A DNA stretch of 33,389 nucleotides from Schoenoplectus triqueter. Taxonomy: Eukaryota > Streptophyta > Magnoliopsida > Poales > Cyperaceae. This document shows, one piece after another, positions 1 to 11,230 of the stretch (positions are counted from its first letter, which is position 1; every line of letters begins with the position of its first letter). The DNA lies in NCBI GenBank assembly GCA_964058805.1, contig CAXKVV010001298.1, positions 1-33,389 of the forward strand, given 5' to 3'. The notes under the pieces were generated by a model. It did not search any database. It saw nothing but the letters and a program-made list of their open reading frames with translations, and was not told the origin of the DNA. A program made the translations under genes and the position numbers.

Positions 1-2088
1 CTCAAATATTTATTGAATATTATTTAAAATAAATTTTTATATCTAATGTAACAACTAAAAAGTGAAGTCTTACAAAACTTTATCTATAATAATATTTTTA
101 TGTAATTTATATTAAATATAAAATCTCATAAATAAAGTTTTAAAATTTAACATTAGAAATTTTAAGATCATTCATCTGATGTCTTAATATATATTAACAT
201 AAATTTTACTTTTAAATTTGAATATATATTAACAATATTTATCAAACACTCCTAGAGCTAAATTTCTATACCTAATTATTTCCGTCTTAATATTTAATAA
301 TTAAATTCTTAATACTAATTAATAAATCATATTTTACTTTAAAGGATTTAAAATTTCATAATATTTTCTAAATATAGATATTCTTGTTATCTTAACTAAG
401 GCCTTACAATTGATAAATTTATATTTAGTAATTTGTTTAAATATCTAAAAACCTTATAATTTATATTTATAAAAAAATAATGTCAATAAATAATAAAAAT
501 TATCTTTATATCTCACATCATTAAGTCATAATATTGTCAATAATATATAATAGATATGTAACTCAAAATAATATTTTTAAAATAATTATGATAAAAATAG
601 ATTTAATATTTAATACAAATAAGTCTTAATATCTACTATAACACATCTTAATGTATCATTTATAATATAATTTATAGTTTAGTCTTAATTTTCACTATTA
701 CAAATAAATCTAAATATATATTATATACATCCTTCAATTTGTAGTGTACATTTACTGACTAAAATTTATATTAATATATCATTCAAAATATAATTTATAA
801 TTTAATTTTAATTTTCATTAGTACAAACAATATAATCTCTGTTAGTTTTATGTTGAAGTTTATTTAATCCCAATTCTCAATATTACGATCAAGTTTTTAT
901 AGTTTATATAATAATACTTTATATCTAGTACAATTAAGTCTTCATATCTATTATAATAAGTCTAACGTATTTATATTTAGTGTAACAAAATATCTTTCTA
1001 GTGTTCTCTCTTATCTCTCAATCAATTTATTCGAATAAATACTCAAATTTTATCTTCTTACTCCCATAAATTGATCTAACTTCACTTCTTGATCAACCGA
1101 GCTTCAAAATATGAGTTTTAACAAAAAATTTTTGTGCATAAGAAGTGAAATGGTGATCCAAATATTTGGAATATTAGAGTACTTGCTTAAAGTTTCACAT
1201 ATCATCTCGTTGACCTAGAGAAAATTTAATCAATCGATTGAGATTCACCTGCACTAAATCACTAAAATCGAATTTCTAATCGATATATTTTCTCCCTTGA
1301 TTTTTCCTAAACCGTTGTTCCATTTAGTGCGTAATTTAACTCATTGTGTTCTCCTCATCACTAGCTTTCCAACGATATGTAGCATGAAGGGTAACTCTCA
1401 AAGATGAGGGGGATCGTGACCCGTGTTTTTTTATTTTTCTTTTAAATTCAAATTGAATAACAATTAGAAAGTAATTAGACTAGTTAAGATAATTGGGATA
1501 TAGAATGAGATATAGAAGTTGGGTATAGAAAAATTTTTCTTTTTTTTTAAAGTTGCCTTTCTACTACAGATGATGATCTAATTAAAATGATAACGGCCCA
1601 ATGAATTTCTTAAACAGTGTGGCTCTTCTGATAACAATTTTCTATAAACTCCTTCCGCAAGATACCCATCGAACTTCCTCATAAAGGATGCAAATTTTGT
1701 TATTGATAATTAAATACTTCTTATGCGCATGATTAGTTTAGTGGTGAAATGCATGGATTACTTCGAAAAAATGAAGTACTTGTCTACTTATCTCCAAGAA
1801 AACTTAAATACTTTCTTGTGCTAATTTTATATATCCTCTTATATATTTAGGGGTGTAAATAAATAGGATACAGATCATGTGGCATATTTTCATATCAATA
1901 TTCATTTAATATTACTATATTAGTTTTATTCAGTACTTATTATTATATGTTAATTTTTATCTTAATTATATTATATCGTTATCCATTAATTTTAGTCTTA
2001 CTCATACCCTCTTCCTTATCTGATATGGCAGTGACAGATTCAGCTAATTACACAAGCCCAGACACAATTTAGCACTAATAGAGGTAGA

Positions 2089-2126
<38 letters not shown>

Positions 2127-2880
2127 TAAGTTATAATTTGGTATCACTGTGATGCATAAAATAGTTGCACATATTTCTCTTTTTTTTTATTATCCGACCC
2201 TTGATATTTTATAATTCACATCCAAAATAAATTAGAAAAAAAAGAAGTTAAAAAATTGATGATGAAAAGAAACAAAGCATCATATTTTTTTGTCCACCCT
2301 AACTTATTTAGTTAATTGAGGTATTTGTATGGTATATGTGGTTTTCATTATTATTCTTTTATTTTTTTAATAAATAATATCCCTTTCTTCTTTTTAATAT
2401 GTATTTTATCTAATTAACATGTTCAAAATGTTATATCCTATGATGTGTATTTTATCTTCTTATGTCATTTTTTAATGTCAACAATTTTAAAGAAAAATCA
2501 AACAATGAAGAAATAACGGCCAAAATGAAGAAACAAAAAAATATTCTATTTCCAAACAAGAAACACTAGGCTCTTCGTTCGAGTTATGTCTAGTTGCTTA
2601 CATGGGTTTTTGTGGTGTCATTGATAATTTTTGTTTTGACACAACGTTTCATAGCCTTTTTCTATTTGTTTGAATAGCTTTAAGTTTTGAGCCATCTAAA
2701 AAATAGTTATAGATTCCTACTCTGCTACTGTAAAGTTAAGTTCAATTATACGAGCAAAGCCTGAGCAACATCACATTTTCTCTCTATATTTTTCAGTCTT
2801 AAAGTCTTAAAGAGATAAATTACACTTTCACACATAACTTTGAAAATTAAGCCGAGGCACTTCCTTAGGCTTGCCTAAAC
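1..2880. other. AT-rich intergenic DNA, no gene seen
   Basis: I see no coding frame, RNA gene or clear transposon here. The sequence is very AT-rich. A diverged duplication can be seen: about 647-708 and 768-831 share a run of words (ATAATTTATA, TTAATTTTCA, TACAAA) at a spacing of about 122 bp. An AAT microsatellite lies at about 2090-2124. Nothing else stands out. Confidence 0.6.
2090..2124. repeat. (AAT)n microsatellite
   Basis: About eleven uninterrupted AAT/ATA triplets, seen directly, in AT-rich intergenic DNA. Confidence 0.9.
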
Positions 2881-2939
2881 GTGACTCCGTCACGATGATA
2901 AGGTTAATGAATTATGAAAAAAATATAAAATCTTGACTT

Positions 2940-3225
2940 AATCCGAAAAATTCAACTGATTTGTCTGGATTTAAACCTGATCCGACTTAATTTTTTCAAA
3001 AAGTCAAATCGATCCGAACCCGATCCGAGATGACATGAAATCGGAGACAACTCGAGATCAGAGTGTTCGAAACCCAACCTAACTGAACCCGGACAAATCC
3101 AAAACTTGAGATGACCTAAGATCATATGATGTAAAATCTGACCCGACCCGAACACGAGATGACCCGAAATCAAAAAATCTAAAACCCGAGATTAGATGAC
3201 CTTCAAACCGACCTGACCCAATTTT
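2940..3225. repeat. Degenerate ACCCGA/GATGACC minisatellite
   Basis: Short related words (ACCCGA, GATGACC, CCCGAAATC, CCGACC) recur at irregular spacing, which is unlike the surrounding AT-rich DNA. The minus-strand reading frame across it (2952-3173) is a by-product of this composition and has no domain I recognise. The same kind of sequence recurs at 4390-4670. Confidence 0.6.
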
Positions 3226-4389
3226 AAAATATTTAAATATGATTAAACTATAATTAGAATTTTAAATTACGTCTTTATCTCTATGATTCAATATATATTG
3301 TATTACATATTGTTATAATATAATATTCAATTTATCTGATTATTTTAAAATTATATCGTATAGATAACACAAATTTTTCTAGTTCTCTTTATAAATTCAA
3401 CTTGTTCATATATCGCAATATATTTGCTTAGTAAATGTATGCCACAAAAAAATTAAAAAATATAATAATTAATATAGTAATTGTATGAATTTAACAAATT
3501 GACTAATGTCTCAAGAAATCAAAAAATTTATATTGGATGTTCAATAATTATTAGAAAATCATTCTGAAAAAAAATGGAATTATATCAAAATAATCATTTT
3601 TTACTAAATTTTTTTTACATACTGTTTACTGCCTACTGCAGAAAGTAGAATGACTAAGATCACAAATACGGAAAACTAGCAAACGTATTATAAGATAACT
3701 TGGTATTAGATTCTTAGTCTCTAAGAAAGTCGTGCTATTACTCTTCTAAACAGAGTAATCATGTTTTTGTTCAGTTTTCATAGTTTCAATTCAATTTATT
3801 AAAACATAAATAAGTGATTATTTTCTTATGCTAATTTTTTATTTAAGTTTGGTAGTATGCATTTGTCCGAACTTTACCGTAGTGGATTTGTATTTTTAGT
3901 ATGTCACTTAGTCTCCCAGTCTGTTCATTTTGAGTTCATAATCTGAATTCTAATATTTGATTCAACTTTGACATTTGGTAGATTTTTTCCAAGTCAAAAT
4001 ATGCTAGATCCCAACTCTTACTATGCACCATGATCAATACAAAATTAGCTTCCTTCACAATATTATCTCACGTGATATCAACAATCTGTGCTTGCTATGC
4101 TGTTATTTTAAATATTCAGCATTATTATCACTTAATTAAGAATTAGCATAATAATATATAATAATATGAATTTGTATGTCATAAATTAAAATTAGCATAA
4201 GAAAATCAATGTCTAATAAACAAAATTAACACTTTTAGTTCGTTAATAAATTGAATGAAGTATGATGATTGAAACTAACCTGACTAGATCCAAACTAATT
4301 AATCATATCAATATTATTTTAAAAATTAATTTGATCATAACATAATTGAAATTCCATACTTGATGTTGGCTAAAATGCATTATTGAAAA
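3226..4389. other. AT-rich intergenic DNA
   Basis: Low-complexity AT-rich sequence between two copies of the ACCCGA-type minisatellite. I see no gene, no structural RNA and no clear terminal repeats. Confidence 0.5.
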
Positions 4390-4670
4390 AATATTTTAAA
4401 GTCTGACGATCTAAAATCTAACTTGACCCGAAATAAAACATGGCAAAAAATCTGATCAGACCCAACCCGACCCGAGATAATCCAAAACCTAAGATTATCC
4501 AATAACAGTTGACCTAAAACCCGACCAAAAATGACTTGAGACCCAAAAAATCGATAATGTTCGACCCGAAACTCGACCCAACCAGTATCAGATTGACCAG
4601 AACGTGACCCGTGACCTAAATTTTTTTTGATCAAACTTACCTGACCCGACCCATCCGAACCTGAACTTGA
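4390..4670. repeat. Degenerate ACCCGA-type minisatellite, second copy
   Basis: The same vocabulary as at 2940-3225 (GACCCGA, CCCGAC, GACCCG, CCAAAACC) in a decayed arrangement. The minus-strand frame over it (4380-4634) is a composition artefact. The two blocks may be remnants of one repeat family; the unit length cannot be fixed by eye. Confidence 0.55.
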
Positions 4671-4848
4671 GTTATGCTACTAGTCAAGCAATGCCACTGA
4701 TATGTGACTATCCCTAGCTATTAAATAGATCTATTAGCTTAATCTAACCAACCAATCCGATTGTCACCTCTAAACAAATGGATTATGAATGAATAATTTA
4801 AATTTAATAAAAGTATAACAAATAAATCTATATCACTTTAAACACTGT

Positions 4849-5290
4849 ATATACAAAATATGAGTTTATCTATTATACTTCCAGCAGTACTTCGGCCGAA
4901 ACGTTTCCGGTTCAAATTTAATTTTTCATGCTTAAAATTTTAATTTAAGTAGCTCAATATAATTTTTATATCATAATCTTATAGAATACTATTTTTTATA
5001 ATTTTTGGAATTATTTTAATATACTTAATGATTTTCAAAAGAGAGCTCTAAAATAAAAGAAAATTATAAAAAAATTATATGTCAAAAAAGGCTATTTTCT
5101 AAAAATCGTCAAGCAGGGTAAATTAATTTCAAACATGATAAAAATTATTATTCTACGTGATTATGATATAAAAATTTTACTGAACTACTTAAATTAAAAT
5201 TTCGAGCATAAAAAAATAAATTTTGAATTGGTAGTGTTTCGGCCGAAGACATACTACAAGCACAATAGACAAACTCATATTATGTATAGA
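4849..5290. mobile_element. Foldback MITE-like element with long inverted arms and TTCGGCCGAA boxes
   Basis: The left arm (about 4849-4980) and right arm (about 5155-5290) are imperfect inverted repeats of roughly 120-130 bp. Each contains the palindrome TTCGGCCGAA, at 4891-4900 and 5238-5247. From the outside in, shared words are ATATGAGTTT, then the palindrome followed by AC, then AAATTTTAATTTAAGTAG, then TTTTTATATCATAATC. There is no coding capacity. Long arms and a size of about 440 bp suggest a non-autonomous DNA transposon of Mutator or foldback type; I could not fix a target-site duplication, so the superfamily is open. Confidence 0.75.
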
Positions 5291-5705
5291 AGAATATAAA
5301 TTAAACAATCAGTTTCATTATTTATAGAAGATTATAAATTAAAATTTTGTATAAATTAGTTTCGTCATTAGCTATAATTAAATTACGCTATAAAAAGTAT
5401 TGTATACAAATCAATCTCATAGCAATGATAAGAAAATAACAATTAATGATGTTGATGACGTATATAATAATGATAGTGATTGTTATTTATTATATAATTA
5501 AAAATAAATTTAAAATTATTTTGTATCTTATTAACCCTACAGGGTAACGGATATCGAAAAAGTTTTTATTCATACCCTTTTTATTCAATAACATACAGAG
5601 TACAGATAAAATAAAGGGAAGGGATCCGTTGATAATGGGTTATCTTGGCAATTTGATAATAGATCTCTAAATAAAGATGAAAATTTTTAAAATACAAGAA
5701 ATCAT
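5291..5705. other. AT-rich intergenic DNA
   Basis: No gene or repeat is clear here. The stretch separates two inverted-repeat elements. Confidence 0.5.
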
Positions 5706-5949
5706 ATAGATATGTTGTTCTACATATAAAATGATGGTGATTAAAATTTTATACAATTTCATTATTATTTCCTAGTCCATATGTTCTTTGCAACAATTTT
5801 AATTTAACGGTCTTTAATGGATTATACAACGATATTGAAATTACATATAAATATTATGTTCTTTGCAATGATTTTAATTTAACGGTCTTTATTAGACTAT
5901 CAAAAGATAATGAAATTATATAAAATTTGAATAACCATCAATCTATAAG
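5706..5949. mobile_element. MITE-like inverted-repeat element, family A copy 1
   Basis: The ends read inward as related inverted words: left GATGGTGATT and CAATTTCATTATTATTT, right the reverse complement of ATAGATTGATGGTTATT and AATTTCATTATCTTTTG. The inside carries a direct duplication of about 45 bp, each copy starting ATGTTCTTTGCAA and containing TTTAATTTAACGGTCTTT. The right end read in reverse is clearly homologous to the left end of the element at 33071-33239, so the two are one family. Confidence 0.65.
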
Positions 5950-6309
5950 TAGAAGAATTAATTTATAAGATTTTTCTATTTTTGATTTTTTTATATTTAT
6001 TTGAATTTTAATTATCAAAATTATCAAGATAACCATTGTCAAGTGATGCCTTCCCTAAAATTCCATTACAATACTTCTTTAGCCATTTGAACTATATGCA
6101 ATTTGTTTCAAACTATTAATAACAAAAAAATGTGATAAAATTTTCAGCAGAATACTAAAATATTTACATCTTTCATGAACACAAAAACTACAGGGTTTAC
6201 CTTTAAGAACGCGTTATTCTTTTTTTTTTAATTCAAAATAAATGTTGGCAGAAGCCGGGATATTTAAATTCTTTCAAATAAAAGAAAATAAGGACCATAT
6301 TCTAATTTA

Positions 6310-6945
6310 TTCTTAGGGCTGACAACATAATTCGTGACTCGAGACTCGTTCGTCAATCGTTCGGGATCAATTCTTTATTAACTCACTCGTTAATAGATCT
6401 AGTCGTTAATGGGTCGATTCATTAAGCTCGTTAAGTTAATGTGCTGAGTTTGAACTAGTTCGACTTGTTTGGCTCGGTAAACAACTAATAATTGTTATTT
6501 ATATTATTTAATTATAAACTTTTTTTGGATGGCTAATAATAATAAAATTCAGTGATTTTCTAACTGTTTAAAAATATAGTAATTTTTTTTAAAAAAAATA
6601 TAAAATGTAGTCCCCAACTAGATATCATATGGAAAATATATTGAGCAGTTCGTATTAATCATTTTGACTTTGAGAACGAAAATAGCACATAGTTGATCTG
6701 TGCTATGCATAGCATCATCGCCCAACTCAAAAAATATTATTAACTATTAAATGAGACTTAGCGAGCCTTAATGATCTAGCTCTATTAGATCATTAACTTA
6801 ATGAGTTAATCTCAAATCAGAACTTTTTACTCGAAAGTAGTTAACGAATCAGCTCGGTTCAGCTCGTTAAATTAATGAATCGAGTACATGCTTAATTCAG
6901 TTTGACTCAAACTCGGCTCATTTACAACCCTATAATTGTTTCTTA
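6310..6945. repeat. Decayed repeat built of TTAATGAGCTCG-type words
   Basis: Two zones (6310-6480 and 6760-6945) are rich in related words such as CTCGTTAA, TTCGTTAA, GTTAATGAG and AGCTCGTTAA, partly in opposite orientation. They flank about 280 bp of AT-rich sequence. The left edge carries AGGGCTGACA and the right edge ends near TTACAACCCT, which could be a worn inverted end. A similar block lies at 31680-32130. A decayed DNA transposon is possible but not shown. Confidence 0.4.
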
Positions 6946-7499
6946 AACTCGTCTATTCTATTAGACGAGTCTCATGTAAATCTAAATATCGATTTAATGT
7001 CACATATAGTAGTCATAAAACAACTAAAATGTTTTAAATTGAAAGAATTTATAATATCAATGGATGCAGTTAATTTAATTAAGTAGGCAGAAGTAATATA
7101 ATTGACGAGGAATTATATTGAATAAGCTCATACAAACTCTTCGGATGTGTCTAGTTACATCCAAATTTCAAATTATCTTGATCTTTTCAATTTTCATTTC
7201 AAAGTTTATGTTCATAGAATAAAAAAATAAGTTTACTTCCTTCAAACATTCAGTCAAACATATATTATTATCAAGATATAGCAAAACTTTTATAAAAAAA
7301 CATTGCACAATGTTGAAAATTGGTAAAAATAAATAAATAAAGAGAGAATATGCACGAACCTGTAAAATTTTTAAAATTAAAAAAGAGAATATGCATGAAC
7401 CTGTGATGAGAACAACCAATTTCTTGAGTTGTCAATTACAAATTTGCGGAGTGTTCGCCCTTTATAAATCCGTGTGGGACAGGTGATAATAGAATTAAT
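6946..7499. other. AT-rich intergenic DNA
   Basis: No convincing gene. A minus-strand frame at 7168-7419 is hydrophobic low-complexity sequence of the kind AT-rich DNA produces by chance. A short duplication containing GAGAATATGCA and GAACCTGT is visible at about 7347-7402. Confidence 0.5.
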
Positions 7500-7985
7500 A
7501 AAGGACGAAGAGACCGCCGAAAGGGACCCAAGGTGAAGAAGAGGCTTCCCAACCTGCCACGTTCAAAAAGCACCGAGAGCCTCTGTGGGTCCCTCTCTCC
7601 ACCTGCACTAAAAATATGCCACGTGTTAATTTTGATTTGACGTAGTGGCGTCGGAGATGAACGTGCTTCCCACCACTATCCTCCTCCACTAATCACATCA
7701 CACTAGCAGGCCATGGATGATATGATCAGATTTTTTCTTTTGTAGTAAATAAAAAAAAAGCAACAAAAGTGATATGATTTGTCCGTTTTCCTCCCCCGGT
7801 CAAGTTCAAAATTCAGGTCCAAAAGTTACACGTTTAAATCCCGCGAGTCCATCTCTCTCCCATCCCTTTCTCTTCCACTCTTGCTGCTCTCTTTCTCTAA
7901 ACTGATTTTTTTTTCTCTTTTCCCAATTTCATTTTTATTTGAATTTGAAAACCGTTTGCGTCAAATTTCTTATCGTTTGGAGGAG
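7500..7985 (+). promoter_or_regulatory. Promoter/5'UTR-like stretch, orphaned
   Basis: This part is less AT-rich than its surroundings. It has an ACGT-core box CCACGTGT at about 7620-7627 and, at about 7847-7905, a CT-rich tract (CTCTCTCCC, CCTTTCTCTTCC) typical of plant 5' leaders. The stretch runs directly into the copia gag remnant, so any gene it served has been lost or cut off. This is inferred from composition only; no TATA box or start codon could be assigned. Confidence 0.3.
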
Positions 7986-7987
7986 AC

Positions 7988-8453
7988 TTAAAAAAACTCG
8001 TCGATCCGTCGTGATGCCATAAACAAATAAGCTTGATCCTCTTCTTCGACTTTTTCATCCGTATTGAACACATTACACACCAAAATATTAAACGCATCAA
8101 GGTGAACCTTCAAATTCATATCCTCTTCCATCCTAAACTGGTACAATAGTTTCATTAAAGCTGTCCGACTTGCCAAGAACTTGGATAAATATATGCCTTC
8201 CAGTTTCATTCATAACTCATTTCAGCATGTTTCGGTTATGAAAGTAGCTTTGATTTCATTAGACAAATAAAATCTGATTGTACCAAGGGCTTTTACCACA
8301 TAATGTTTTTCTCTTGTCATCCTCTATTTCTGTTGATTTGGTACTACTCAAAGCATCATCCAAATCCTGAAGCACAAATACATCACAGATCGAATCTTGT
8401 CACAATGTAAAGTTTTATTTACCATCAAATTTCTCAATTTCAAACACAGAATA
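7988..8453 (-). pseudogene. Ty1/copia gag remnant (UBN2-type), minus strand
   Basis: Read on the minus strand, 8209-7988 is open for 73 codons and resembles the middle of the copia Gag (UBN2 / Retrotran_gag_2) domain. It shows the order LEGIYLSK, then LLYQFRMEE, then VHLDAFN, then EEEDQAYLF, which follows the family pattern of LWEKLE, YxLRM, HLxEFN and DEDxALxLL. Upstream, from about 8453, the same protein continues through several stops, with a recognisable FEIEKFDGK opening as in the family's KFDGxN start. No integrase, reverse transcriptase or LTR accompanies it, so it is an old truncated fragment. It is unrelated in detail to the Gag of the young copia element at 19469. Confidence 0.7.
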
Positions 8454-8588
8454 ACATCAAATTTTATCATATTGTATCAAATTGCACCAAATTAGACCAA
8501 ATTGTACCAAATTTATAATTAATTTAATTCAACTAAAATTATATCTTAATTTTAATTTTTGTAATTTTTTAAATAATTATAGGGAAAA

Positions 8589-9640
8589 ATGGAGTATCTG
8601 CAACTCCTTGTCGCACCCCAAAATGAACATAGGTTATAGAGGGTCAGAATCGATGTAAGTATTCTTAATCGTATAATGTCGAAAAAATATACTTTATAGT
8701 TAATTTTAGCATGTCGTATGTAATAAATAAAATTTTATTACCGCATAACACTCTCCGTTTGAACGTACATTGTCTAAAAATACCATACAACGCGCAGATG
8801 GATCCATATCTGTATAGACTAGGTTTGTACCAGATAACGATCATGGATGATTTCCAGTTAGATAAATCACTCATAATAAAGCTTGTCGAGAGGTGGCGAC
8901 CAGAGACGTCAACATTTCATCTAACAATCAGCGAGTTGACGGTGACGTTGGAGGACGTGTGCTGTCTATGGAGATTACCTATCAAAGGTATTTTAAATTT
9001 TTTATATGTTATTTTATATTTTATTTTTGAAATCTATTAATCTGGTTTTGCAAATTTAAAAAATACTGAAAAACCAATAACAAGGGTGACTGACGATGAA
9101 TGGAGCGGGACAGTGAAGATGCTACTTGGGTTGAATGTGAATCTATACAATTATGACAACATCACCAATAACCCGTGGCCGTTTAAGATAAGAAACATGG
9201 GAAAAGAGAATAAGTACATTCAGTTCTCGATATTCAGTATCCGACTGTCGTGTTTGCGGAAGTATTTTTAAGAGTTGTCTCCTTACTCATATGACGACAC
9301 CGTTCGATGATACAAATTTTACTCCGTCCATGAATTTATTTTGTTGGTACACAAGAGTACTAATTTATTTTTATAGGTACAAACGAGCGTTTTGTTTGGA
9401 TTTGTTCGGGTCCGTGATGTTCTCGAACAAAAATGCAGACTCGGTGTCGACGATGTACTTGACATTTCTTGACGATATGCTCAACGTACTGGAGGACGAC
9501 TATGATAGAGGACAGGCAGTACTCTCTTGCTTGTACTTCAACCTCTCTCGGTCATGTCTCGAGCCGGCAGATTGCATAGCCGGACCATTGCTTCTGCTTC
9601 AGATGTGGTCGTGGACACGATTCCTGATCGGGAGATCGAG
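8589..9640 (+). pseudogene. Plant mobile domain (PMD, MAIN/MAIL-like) pseudogene, 5' part
   Basis: This is the first part of a PMD-type gene (PF10536 family; members are transposon-encoded or are cellular MAIN/MAIL proteins of the nucleus). Exon 1 is about 8589-8654 and ends at GTAAGT; a 55 bp intron ends at 8709. Exon 2 (8710-8987) has the family hallmark LVERWRPETSTFHL, followed by LTVTLEDVCCLWRLPIKG. Exon 3 (about 9085-9320) has TDDEWSG and LSCLRKYF, then an in-frame TAA before ELSPYSYDD. Exon 4 (9377-9640) has FCLDLFGSVMF and GPLLLLQMWSW, and ends at a GTAAAT donor. The stop in exon 3, one in exon 1 and a phase slip at the exon 2/3 junction show that the gene is dead. The remaining exons lie beyond two insertions, at 16541 and 25327. 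Confidence 0.8.
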
Positions 9641-9718
9641 GTAAATCAATGTTACTCATCTCAATTGATAAAATTATATTTTATTCATATTTTATTAGAG
9701 GTGTAGGTGTATGTTTAC

Positions 9719-9736
9719 CCTTGAAAGATGTCAAGG
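9719..9736. other. Short stem-loop near the left edge of the insertion
   Basis: CCTTGA pairs with TCAAGG across a six-base loop. It is the first of the stem-loops met on entering the non-coding block. Confidence 0.6.
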
Positions 9737-9938
9737 ATGAATAGATGAATAAATGAAAATAAAATTGATGATTAATGATAAATCATGAGAAGAGGGAAGA
9801 AGAGAAAGCAATGAAAGATGGCCCACTAATCAGGAGAGGTCGCTGCTTAACCCCGGAACAAATTCATTAATCCCACAATGAAATATTAGGGTGAAAGACG
9901 AGGATATAAATACCCCACCACCTCCTACTCATTCGAGG

Positions 9939-9991
9939 TGGCTGACCCTCGGGAGATTTAGGAGAGAGAAAATCTCCTGATGGGTCAGCCA
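9939..9991. other. Nested perfect hairpin (10 + 8 bp)
   Basis: TGGCTGACCC (9939-9948) pairs perfectly with GGGTCAGCCA (9982-9991). Inside it GGAGATTT (9952-9959) pairs perfectly with AAATCTCC (9970-9977) around a ten-base purine loop. The internal joints are 3 and 4 bases. This is one of the longest perfect stems in the block. Confidence 0.9.
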
Positions 9992-10130
9992 TTTGACTAC
10001 ATTTTCTCTGACAAGTGGGACCCACCTGACAGTCCCTTGTAGATGAACCTGACGACATAAACATAGCCTATCTGATGAGTCACCCATGTGACCATTTTCA
10101 CTGACAGGTGGACCCCACACCTCAGTGACC
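9982..10130. repeat. Diverged duplication carrying GTGGG/CCCAC hairpins
   Basis: About 9982-10035 and 10078-10131 are diverged copies with the same order: a GTCA..TGAC hairpin (second copy GTCAC, loop CCAT, GTGAC), ATTTTC, then a GTGG..CCAC hairpin. In the second copy the latter is enclosed by CACTGA (10097-10102) and TCAGTG; in the first only CTG and CAG enclose it. Pairing is retained while flanking sequence differs. Confidence 0.6.
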
Positions 10131-10302
10131 TACTATAGGGGTCAGAGTTGAACCCTAAAAATCTGCCTTTGGAGCTAACCCTAGAAAGGAGCTGAAGCAG
10201 TATAATCCCTATGCTACATGAAATGATGTCAATGCCAAGCTAGCATTTTGATGCAACTAGTCATGAGAAATTCCAAATGTGATTTTGCTTTCAAGGCTGA
10301 CC

Positions 10303-10511
10303 TGGTGCCAAAGCTGCGAGCAACCACCTAACCATGCTTTGATTTGTGTCAATTACTGATAAGTAGTCAGTTCTTTGACCAAGTCACCCTCATGTTAAGG
10401 GATTGAAAGACAATTTCACAAGACTGATCAGGTGCCAAAGCTGGGAGCAACCATCTGATCAAGTCTAGATCTGTATCAATTGTTGACATATAATCAACTG
10501 TTGATCAGATC
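10303..10511 (+). repeat. Tandem duplicated stem-loop pair, about 128 bp period, with covarying stems
   Basis: Two copies of a two-hairpin module. The first hairpin (10303-10326 and 10425-10461) keeps the loop CAAAGCTGCGA or CAAAGCTGGGA closed by GC/GC and GGT/ACC; in the second copy TGATCA encloses it on both sides. The second hairpin is longer. In copy 1 (10340-10386) its segments are TGATTTG, bulged T, GTCAA, ACTG, a nine-base loop, CAGT, TTGAC and CAAGTCA. In copy 2 (10468-10511) they are GATCTG, bulged T, ATCAA, GTTG, a nine-base loop, CAAC, TTGAT and CAGATC. Arms change together between copies while the bulge, joints and loop length stay. Confidence 0.8.
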
Positions 10512-10931
10512 AAGCCCTAATGAATATCAATATAAGTCTAATTGGTATTTAGTTAGGGTGGTTTCTGCAAGAGGGAGATAATTGGCAGAGACATTGAGCT
10601 ACAAATGAAATCAGGGATTAATTCTGAAGGAATAACAGGGTTTATTTGATAAAAGAATTTTTAATTCAGAGAAGGAGGGGCAAAAATGGAATTAAAAATT
10701 ACAGGGGTGATCATCATGATTTTAGGGATTTTTGGTGAAATTTTCATGATTTTTGGATAAGTGGAGCTATCAGAATAAATTCAGGGAAGATAAAAGCAGA
10801 ATAAATGGATTAATCAAAGGCTGAGATTTGATCAGAGCAACTCTGGGTACAAATTGGGGATAATAACAGCTCTGGGTACAAACTGGGTGCAAGAAACACA
10901 GAAGGAATAAAATAAGCGAAGAGAGAGGGTG

Positions 10932-11197
10932 TGCCACGTGGCAGCCTCTCATTGGGCCATGTCAGCAAGTGGGCCCCACCCTGGTATGAGTCACTGACAT
11001 GTGGGCCCCACCTTAGTGCCACGTGGCAGACAACCAGTGGGCCACCTCACCACCCTAGTGCCACATGGCTTTACACCACAGGGCCACTTCACCCTCCCAG
11101 TGCCACATGGCAACACCATGGCATCACACCTCAACACTCCAGTGCCATATGGCAGCTGACCATTGGTGCCACATCACAGGGGACTAAGCCACATGGC
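10932..11197. repeat. Cluster of GCCAC-GTGGC type palindromes
   Basis: Perfect 12-base palindromes TGCCACGTGGCA occur at 10932-10943 and 11017-11028, and TGCCATATGGCA at 11143-11154. Near-palindromes with a CA centre lie at 11060-11069, 11101-11112 and 11188-11197. The first is extended by GAGAGG on its left and CCTCTC on its right. The CACGTG core also resembles a G-box, and the nearby GTGGGCCCCAC is itself palindromic. The spacing of 30-85 bp is irregular. Confidence 0.8.
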
Positions 11198-11230
11198 ACT
11201 ACACTACAGAGCCACCTCAGCATGCTATAA

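Noticed and set aside
10931..11230. GTGGGCCCCAC-type words as a sign of a grass genome
   Set aside because: Similar words are frequent in grass repeats, but the AT-richness of the window argues against it and the word alone does not identify the lineage.
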